Shown: piece by piece, positions 56,270 to 64,000 of the stretch
Position numbering within the stretch: the first letter of the stretch is position 1
How the letters are laid out: every line of letters starts with the position of its first letter
DNA from: Dichetophora obliterata
Taxonomy: Eukaryota > Arthropoda > Insecta > Diptera > Sciomyzidae
Assembly (NCBI GenBank): GCA_963920525.1
Contig: OY986437.1
Coordinates: 28,088,863 to 28,152,862, forward strand
Direction: 5' to 3'
DNA length: 64,000 nt
Program-made: the position numbers and the translations under genes
The notes under the pieces: generated by a model
Told to the model about the DNA's origin: nothing
What the model saw: only the letters and a program-made list of their open reading frames with translations
Databases searched by the model: none

Positions 56270-58146
56270 TAAAAATTAACGGATTTTGATAAAATTTGGT
56301 ACAGAGTCTTTTTTAATCATATTAAGAAAATTCAAAAAAATTATGCATATCAGAGAAAAACAACCCCTACCTTCCGTACAAACCCAAACGGGGAAACAGC
56401 AAATGTCGATATATTTCAATGAAAAATAATACGATGTCCTCTTTTGGGCTTATTAACACAGTTTTTAAACAAAGTGTACATCGACTCACTAACCCGTACA
56501 ATCCAAAACTGAAAAAATTCAAACATCAACAGATTTCAATGAAAAAATTTTTGGCTTATTAAAACAATTTTTGAATATGATGTACATTAAGACTCAAGTG
56601 ACCACCTTTTCCAACCCCACCCAAAAATGTACAATCCGAAACTAAAAACACATAAACATCTACAGATTTGGACTAACTCTAAGGGAAAAGTTAGAAAGGT
56701 TTTATTTTTTTAAGCAAACACATAGACAATTGCAACAACATTATTCTATCTAGCACTTCTAGTTTAACAAAAACAAGAAAAAGTAATAAAAAATACAGTA
56801 CAGCGCTGTTTACACGCTGTAAACACAGAAGTGAAACTTCTTAAAATTAATAATATGAGAGATTTTTGTGAAAGAGACAGAGAGTACGAGAGAAAAAGAG
56901 TATCTTAAAAGAAATACAGTACAAATTTTGCATAAAAATATTCTGCTTATTTTATATTTAATATTTACTGTCATTGTTTGGCGCTTAAAATATGAGATAT
57001 ATGTCCGTGAATTGCTATTTTCGACGTGAAAAAATTGCATATATTGTAAGGAGAACTATTGTGGGGATGTATCTATACACAAAAAAATAGAAAAATATGT
57101 CAATTATAGTTCATATCAAAAATCTATGACTGGAGGATCAAATATATGAGCTGGTCCTATTGATTTTTCTCCTTCAAAATTTCTTCTGAACCCACCTTTA
57201 CTCTATCTGCCACCCTACTGGTCTCCATAAAAAAAAAACACACAAAATAGCAAATATCATTGCTCATGTAAACAAAACCGTGACGAGACTCGAAATCTTT
57301 TTCATTACGAAAATTTTTCGTGACGAGACTCTTAAAATTTTACTCTCAGTACCAATTCGACGCCTAAGAAGTTTCTCTTCAAAAATAGAATAGCAAAGCA
57401 TAACAAAATAAAAAACCTTATATAAAACATGTGTTATCGCTTCGTCATTATTGCCAGTTGCACTGATTTTAATCTAATTTTTTTTTGGTTTTGTAAATTA
57501 AATTTTTATATTATTTATTTCAAAGTTTTTTTATTTATGTATTTATTTTGAAATAAAATTTAATTTTCGAGAAACCTTCTTGCTTTACCCTATCTTAGGG
57601 CCACTTTCTCAATGTTCGGTTAGTCTAGCTCTTAACCAGGACTTAGCTAACCATACGATAGTTAAAAAAATAATTTTGATTTCACCAGGTGCTGGTTAAG
57701 CAACTGTCGGTTAGATGACTAATTATGAATTTTTGAATTGTGAATACGTAAAAACATCATATCAGCTGTCTCGTGTTTACATATTTTTTGATTTTGTGCT
57801 GCAAATCAGAGAACTGCACAAGCCTACTTGAAGTCTATTTCAAGCGCTTGCTTAAAATACAAGTTCAAGCTAGCTTGAGCTTGATAATTTTGAATCAAGT
57901 ATAGCTTGTAATTGAATATAAATAAGCCCACGCACAGCTTGCAAGTATTCTAGCTTACAAGCGAACGGCACGAAGTTTCAAGTAAAGGAAAGCTTGATGC
58001 CTTCGACAAAAGCTTGTAAGCCTCGCAAGTATCCAAATTATTGAATTAAAGCAAGTATCCGAAAAATTCAATGAGCTTCTTTAGATAAAGCTTAAGCGTA
58101 ATAGGACTTTTAAGGATTCTGTGCACTCCGTGGTGTGAAGTTTTAG
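56270..58146. other. Intergenic DNA with local tandem repeats
   Basis: About three diverged units at 56384-56690 share AAACATCAACAGATTTCAAT and GTACAATCC(A/G)AAACT phrases. A cluster rich in AAGCTTG and CAAGCTT motifs spans 57820-58090. A stretch at 57595-57720 shares GTTCGGTTAG-type sequence with 44030-44130 in inverse orientation. No gene seen. Confidence 0.5.
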
Positions 58147-58154
58147 GGTAAATG

Positions 58155-58549
58155 CATGGCAGAATTAGAGAAGGTATATGCATTTCAGACTGCTCTCTCT
58201 TTCTCATGGCCAGAATTGTCAAACTCAAGCATTTTGCTATTCTTGCCCATTTATAAGGTTGTGGCACTTGAGAGAAATGCACTCTTTTCTCCGCCTTTGC
58301 TTGAACTGTCATTGATCGTTTCTTTGTTCTATGCATTCATTTTCTTGATTTCTTTTCATCCATTCTGACAGTTCGACCGAGCTCGCTCTCAAGTGCCACA
58401 ACCTTATAAATGAGCCTTGTTCTTGCCTATTTTCGCTTTCTTATCGCATTCTCATCGTTTTCAGATTTTGTATGAGCTGTCAACTTCGTTTTGACAGTTG
58501 CGGCAGTCTCCCTCTCCAAAATGCACATACCTTCTCTAATTCTGCCATG
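58155..58549. mobile_element. P-like MITE with a nested MITE
   Basis: TIRs of about 30 bp begin CATGGCAGAATTAGAGAAGG. Perfect 8-bp duplications GGTAAATG lie at 58147-58154 and 58550-58557. The interior shares the GACAGTT and TTTTGTATGAGCTGTCAA stretch with the elements near 19.4 kb, in reverse orientation, and contains the 58250-58410 MITE. Confidence 0.85.
58250..58410. mobile_element. TTTATAAGG MITE, copy 2
   Basis: Inverse copy of 37828-37987, with ends TTTATAAGGTTGTGGCACTT and AAGTGCCACAACCTTATAAA. Flanking CAAGGCTCA is shared with copy 1 on the matching side, so the true family unit is a little longer. Confidence 0.75.
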
Positions 58550-58569
58550 GGTAAATGATTTCGAAGATG

Positions 58570-59450
58570 CTGTCAAACTTTAAAATTTAAGATGGCGGAT
58601 AGAGTTGCCACCTAGATTTTTTTAATTTTTGCAAATTCTTGTAATTTTGAAATTCTGACAACGGATTTGATTTCGAATATAATGTCACAGTTTTAAAATT
58701 TAAGATGGAGGCTAGGGTTGCCAGCTAAATTTTTACCACAGTATTGCCACCTCACAATATGTATTTTTAAGAGTTTTCAACATCATTTATCAGTGTGTAT
58801 CAGGGGTCGCTGATTTTGAATCTAAAATCAGAATATCAAAATTCTAGATGGTGGATAGGGTTGCCACCTTAATTTTTTTAGTTTTATAAATTCGGGGCTG
58901 GCAAAAAAAAATGGTACACCAAAAATGGGTCTCTGAATCCGAATCCGTTGTCAGAATTTCAAAATTATAAAATTTTGAAATAATAGGGTTGCCACCTAAT
59001 AATATATATTTTCAATAGTTTTAAACGTCATTTATCAGTGTTAAGGGGTCGCTGATTTCAAATCTAAGGTCAGAATTTTAAAATTTAAGATGGTGGATAT
59101 ATTGCCACCTTAATTTTTTATAATTTTATGAATTCGGAGCTGGCAAAAAAAAAATGGTATACCAAAAATGGGTCGCTGAATCCGAATCCGTTGTCAGAAT
59201 TTCAAAATTATAAAATTTTCAAAATTATAAAATTTTGAAATAATAGGGTTGCCACCTAATAATATATATTTTCAATAGTTTTAAACGTCATTTATCAGTG
59301 TTAAGGGGTCGTTGATTTCAAATCTAAGGTCAGAATTTTAAAATTCAAGATGGTGGATAGGGTTGCCACCTTAATTTTTCATAGTTTTATAAATTCGGGT
59401 CTGGCAAATTTTAAAATTCTGACTTTAGATTTGAAATCAGCGACCCTTTA
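58570..59450. repeat. Tandem satellite-like block
   Basis: Units of about 250 bp repeat the series AAGATGGTGGATAGGGTTGC, CACCTTAATTTTT, GGGTCGCTGA, ATCCGTTGTCAGAATTTC and CGTCATTTATCAGTG. The best two units run about 58810-59050 and 59050-59300, with shorter or degenerate units on either side and a final inverted piece at about 59400-59460. Confidence 0.8.
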
Positions 59451-61779
59451 ACACTAATAAATGGCGTTTAAAACTCGTGAAATAGCATTTAAAGTAACTT
59501 AATTAGAGGATTTGAAAAATGGGCCAAAATTTAGGTTTATTTCTAAACTATCAGTTTTTCTAACACTTGAATTTCAGAGCTCCGTGTAACCAAACGAAAT
59601 AAAAACTTTTAAAAACCTTTGGGCTTCTTCTTAGTTGAAGTGTTTTCTATCAGAAAACAACATTTTTTGGGATTTTTCGGAAAGAGATTTAATCCTATTC
59701 ATGGCAAAAAGAAAACACTCTGTGTCGTATTCTCTTGCCAACTACAACTCCGCATCCAAATTCGTGCTTCTCCGCTCGAGAAATTTCGTCGTAATGGTCT
59801 GAAGACAAAAATGTAGTACTAGCTAAGCCCTTTTCAACGATGCATCGAACTTTTTAGGGACATGACGGACATTACTAAAATGATAAAGTTATTGAATTGC
59901 AGCTGTTTTTCGAGTAAAACAATGTGTGTTAGTCTTTGGAATCCTCTCGAGATTGCTTTGAAATAGTAGGCGGACTTTGAAGAAAGTTATTTTTTTTTTG
60001 TAGAACGACCCACTCTAATGTAAATTCATTTATGTGATTTCGCATGAACTTATTTTTGGTAAGATAATAAATTAAGAAGAAGAAATAATGTGTCTTAAAG
60101 ACTGTATTTTACTCGGTGTAACATGGCGTATGAGCGCTTTTAATTAAGATCATTTCAATTAAAACTAACAATATACTTAAAATCAAACTTGAAACATAAC
60201 TTGTTTCATCTTAAACAACAAAAAATTAAAGGTACTCCTGCAAGTTCTTTTATTGTTTCAAGAAAAAACTTTTTTACTGCCAGCAAAAATGTACGTAGAA
60301 TAACACTCTTTTCATGCTAGTTTTAACTGCAGGATGTGTCGCAATGCTGGGTAAATGCTTTTATCGGATCTGTTTTGAATAACAGTTGCAAGTCTTATGT
60401 TTACTTATAGTAAGGATAACAATAAAAGCAACAACAATGCGAACAAAAAATAACAACAATAACAAAAATATCTTCTCAGATTTGAGATGTTGAGATGCAT
60501 GAGATGTTAAAAACAATGCAGTTTTGAGCGTTGATTTGATGTTCACAATGCGTTTGTTTGTGTTGCATACCACATGTGATGCAGAAGACTTCAAGATGTT
60601 GCTTTGTTTTAACTTGTTTATCTTTGTTTATTGTTAAAACATTTTAATTACGTTCTGTTTGTCTTATTGACATGTGTTCATTGACATATTTTTTGTCTAC
60701 TATATTTGTTGTTTAACTTATTTTAATATTGTTGGCTTATGCAAATAGTATATGAAACATGCCAGCAGCAATTAAAACAGTGCAGTATTTTTTACTTCAA
60801 CACTTAAAAAATATATGCTTAAGTTCTTACCTGCAACACATCTAGTGCCCATGAATGTGATGCCGTCAAATTGCTGCACAAACTAATAGCATTGCGCTAA
60901 TAAATTGACACTGACAGCTTGTTTAAATCGGATTAATTCGGCGGTGGTGTGTGCACACATTTGACGCTTACTAAGCGGTGTACGAGAGATAAACTCAATT
61001 TGTTATGTAAGTGAATGAATATGAAAATCAATAGCGTTTTGTAAGGAGACGAAAGAGAGGAGAGGCAGTAGTGGAGTGGGAGGCTGGGTCCATTTGCTTA
61101 TTCGTATTTATCTTAACATATCATGGCGCTACATGTATGTTACATACAACAGTATATTTTTAAAGTCGCAAAGCTTGTTTATACTCGTGAGATAAAACTT
61201 TTTGTTTACATGTAAGCCAAACTTAATGTTTGTTAATTGGCACATGTCTGGGCAATGGTATTAATTAGTTGTTGTTCTCGTGGTGTCACACGCAAGAAGT
61301 GGGTGGGACTCAACAACTTCAACACCCACTTGCCATGTGACCCAGAAAATACTTGAGGTGACACATATTGCAGACTATGGCTTAGGACTTGAATGAAGAT
61401 TTTGGCGGAGATATTGTGATAGCTGTTGGAGGTTACGACTTTACGGATTAAACTTGGATAAAATTTGAGGGTTGCTTATGTGCTAAGTAATTAAGTTGAG
61501 AAGAAAAGTTTTTTTTTACAGTAAAAGGAAAAAACTTTTTAGATAGAATTTTTGCATAACTTTGAGTAGTATATCTTGAGACACACACTTGAGATTAAAA
61601 CGATTAGGTCATGAAAAACAAATACGAAATTAACGATGTGTTACATTTGGGAGAAAAAAAAACACAAATAAGCAAACTTATAAGTTATTATAACTTTAGT
61701 AATAAAAAAAGATGTGTGTGTGTGCTCGCCGAACGTGTGAAGTAAAACTTATGCCCAAAAAAGTGAAGATTTTTACTTA
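59451..61779. other. Intergenic AT-rich DNA
   Basis: No supported gene. Contains (AAC)n-like runs near 60430-60470 and a purine-rich GAGA stretch near 61050-61090. Confidence 0.5.
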
Positions 61780-62290
61780 TTTACTTACTTAGTTGGCGTT
61801 ACAACCGTATGTCGGTCTTGGTCTCATCTAAGAATTTGCGCCAACCATTTCTGTCTTTCGCTGGCTGGTGCCAGTTGGAAATTCCAAGCTTCGTCAGGTT
61901 GTCCTCTACTTGGTGTTTTCAACAAAGATGCGGACGTCCTCTTCTGCGTTGACCGCCGCTGGGTACCGAATCGAATGTTTTCTTCACTGATGATGACCTA
62001 GCCAGCGAAGCCGCTCGATTTTAATGCGCTTGACTATGTCGATGTCAGCGTACAGCTCATAGAGTTTATCATTCCACCGTATTCGGTACTCGCCATTGAA
62101 GCAGATTGGTCCGTAGATCTTACGAAGAGTCTTTATATCGAATGCTCCTAAAGTCCTTTCATCTGAACTGCTCAGCGTCCAGGTTTGCGGTGCATAAAGT
62201 AGGACGGGCATGATGAGCGATTTATAGAGCGTGATTTTCGACCATGCAAATTTTTTTGTTACAAGGCAAATTGCACAACTCAAAGCATTT
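61780..62290 (-). pseudogene. 5'-truncated RTE LINE 3' end
   Basis: The minus strand reads LYKSLIMPVLLYAPQTWTLS, TLRKIYGPICFNGEYRIRWN, KLYELYADIDIVKRIKIERL and RWLG, then after frameshifts QRRRGRPHLC, LTKLGISNWHQPAKDRNGW and ends ETKTDIRL-stop. This is the conserved C-terminus after the RT domain in RTE-like elements. It ends with an AAGTAAGTAAATAAG tail, as expected for an RTE 3' end, and the 5' side breaks off abruptly near 62290. Confidence 0.85.
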
Positions 62291-63252
62291 GGCGAGTCCC
62301 ATTTACAACGTAGCTTTATCTCGAAGTAGACAGAATTTTTACTATATTCGCAATCAGCGTTGCCATATGCTCCGATATTTTGGATATGTTACGATTTTAA
62401 TACTTGAATCCGACGTTCCGATATTTGACCAAAATTCTTCAAAATGTTACGATTTCAGAAAAAGTAGATCCGGCGTCCGATTTTGCATATATTTTTAGAT
62501 ACATATGAAGCATTATTTCTGAAGTGATACACCGGAAACTTAAAAGTATTCCGATTTTGATGAAATTTAAAACATGTGAAGTTCTAGTGGTTATATAGTC
62601 ATGTCTTAAATTTTTTTGACCTAGATTAACGGATTATCTTTTTAGATGCTGTTGAATTTTTGAGTTAAGTGTATGAAAATGCAATTTCAAATTTCTACAG
62701 ATTTTTAACGGATTGGCGGATTTTAACAAATTAAACGCCAAATGAAAGAAAAAAATCGTAGTTTTTATACCTTTTACAAGAAATTGCGAAAAAATAATTT
62801 TTTTTTGTAAATTTTTTTGGTTAAATAAAAGAAATGCATTTTTCTTAAAATACCTCTCCTCGGCTTTTTTTCAAAATAATTTTAAAAAATGTCTGGGCTT
62901 ATTACCTTTCAAATAATATATCAGTTAGAGTGGTGTCTCTTGGGGTTTTCAAGTTACGTACATTTATATGAACACTATTACACAAAATTTCAGTTTTAAC
63001 TAAATAATAAAGTAATAAAGGAGTGAAATGAAGTAATTTTTGCCCTTAATGTAAAGATCTCATTAAATTTTTCATATCAATTTGTTGATATGTTCACGAT
63101 ATAGAGCGTGGTGTTTACATTAGCCTATCTTCACTCCACCCTAGAACAATTTGTTGATTTCTTATTGATTAAGGTGCTTTTATTTATTTGTTTGTGGAAT
63201 AAATTTTAAATGTAGATTTGATATTGTGTTGTGTTAGTTCTTGTGATTTATA
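62291..63252. other. Intergenic DNA, nothing recognised
   Basis: AT-rich. Repeated CCGATTTT/GGATTTT phrases occur at 62370-62720, but no clear unit, TIR or gene is visible. Confidence 0.4.
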
Positions 63253-64000
63253 ATGCCAAATAAAAAAATTTCAATGATATTCAAATGCGCCAACCCTTTC
63301 AAAATAAAAGGTCATGGAATTGGCAAGGGCCTAAGAAAAATTCCGAAGTCATTTCTCTGAAGCGCAAGCTCATTTTCTTAAGGATCAAAAATTGTGCACA
63401 TCATGCAGGTTAAAGTTCCTCAAGATACCGAAACCAGATCGTGCAGAAACAAAAACGAGTGTTCAAACAAGTGAATCTGACACCGACGGTTGCGCCGATG
63501 TAGAAGATGATTTTGAAAATACTCATTGTGACAGAAACCACGTAGATGCTCTGGAAGTTTTAAACCAAATTAGAGATAAGTTCAAAAGTTGTTCCAGCAA
63601 TACGGATAGACTGTTATTGCTGACTCTAGCTCCAAAATCGTGGGGTCGAAAGCGATTGGCTGCTGAGTTCGGTGTTTCCCAACGACAGGCACACAAGGCG
63701 AAAAAATTTGTCGCTATAGGTGGAATTCTAACATCGCCAAACCATAACAAAGGAGGACGAAAATTATCAGCTGAAATAGAGGCACTCGCGCTTTCATTCT
63801 ATGAAGACGAAGAGAATAGCCGCATATTGCCGGGCATGCAAGATTTTGTGTCGGTAAAAAAACCAGATGGGTCTCGAGAACAAGTTCAAAAGAAGCTTAT
63901 TTTATCCAATCTTTCGGAACTGCACGAAAAATTTAAGCAACAGCATGCCGATGTCAAAATTGGTTTTTCGAAATTTGCACAACTTCGACCACGTCATTGT
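63253..64000 (+). pseudogene. Partial ORF of an uncharacterised, probably TE-linked family
   Basis: From ATG at 63253: KCANPFKIKGHGIGKG, then a frame change between about 63325 and 63345, then HFSEAQAHFLKDQKLCTSCR and, uninterrupted to the window edge, LLLLTLAPKSWGRKRLAAEF, GVSQRQAHKAKKFVAIGGIL, EDEENSRILPGMQDFVSVKK and FSKFAQLRPRHC. The Cys/His spacing near the N-terminus suggests a zinc-binding module and GVSQRQAHKAK a helix-turn-helix. I recall related uncharacterised multicopy proteins in insects and cnidarians, which suggests a mobile-element origin, but I cannot name the superfamily. The frameshift suggests a pseudogene, although an unrecognised intron could also explain it. The rest lies outside the window. 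Confidence 0.6.

Overview
This is a eukaryotic nuclear window from a higher fly (Diptera). Genes are split by short canonical GT-AG introns, the intergenic DNA is AT-rich, and the conserved proteins read as insect orthologues. The long poly-Q/poly-H runs and the TE mix (RTE, CR1/jockey-like, Tc1, piggyBac, hAT, P-like, Gypsy-like) suggest a large-genome brachyceran. A tephritid fruit fly is my guess, but it is inference only.

Layout. (1) 1-15291 (+): the 3' part of a Q-rich protein with nine C2H2 zinc fingers, in seven exons here, with the 5' end outside the window. Its 7.1-kb intron holds a Tc1/mariner MITE, a TIR element carrying a piece of pyruvate carboxylase, a decayed non-LTR retrotransposon, a Tc1 transposase relic and a strong foldback repeat. 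(2) 15.3-22.4 kb: 3' UTR and intergenic DNA with nested transposons (a hAT-like element inside a TTAA element) and two P-like MITEs. (3) 22497-24235 (-): CDK5RAP3, a UFMylation factor, four exons. (4) 24.2-27.6 kb: intergenic repeats. (5) 27596-31875 (-): a Gypsy-like LTR retrotransposon with two 1.2-kb LTRs, AGAT target duplication, tRNA-Lys-type primer site and only gag-protease between the LTRs. (6) 32334-34095 (+): hyccin/FAM126, two exons. (7) 36070-36924 (-): METTL6-type tRNA m3C methyltransferase. (8) 37-44 kb: MITE-rich intergenic DNA. (9) 44399-44863 (+): Ubc10/UBE2L3, an E2 enzyme. (10) 44.9-49.2 kb: MITEs, a large P-like TIR element and a LINE RNase H fragment. (11) 49241-54609: a transposon nest, with an outer element interrupted by a 4.3-kb piggyBac element that itself carries a hAT element and a third insertion. 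(12) 55-64 kb: RTE LINE fragments, a P-like MITE, a tandem satellite block, and at the right edge the start of an ORF from a widespread, probably TE-linked, uncharacterised family.

The five host genes act in unrelated pathways: transcription, ER UFMylation, plasma-membrane PI4P synthesis, tRNA modification and ubiquitin transfer. They are ordinary neighbours and not a functional cluster. The unusual content is in the mobile DNA: a host-gene fragment inside a TIR element, a gag-protease-only LTR element whose gag start lies in its primer-binding site, a 10-bp LTR minisatellite that is open in all three frames of one strand, and several nests dated by perfect target-site duplications.
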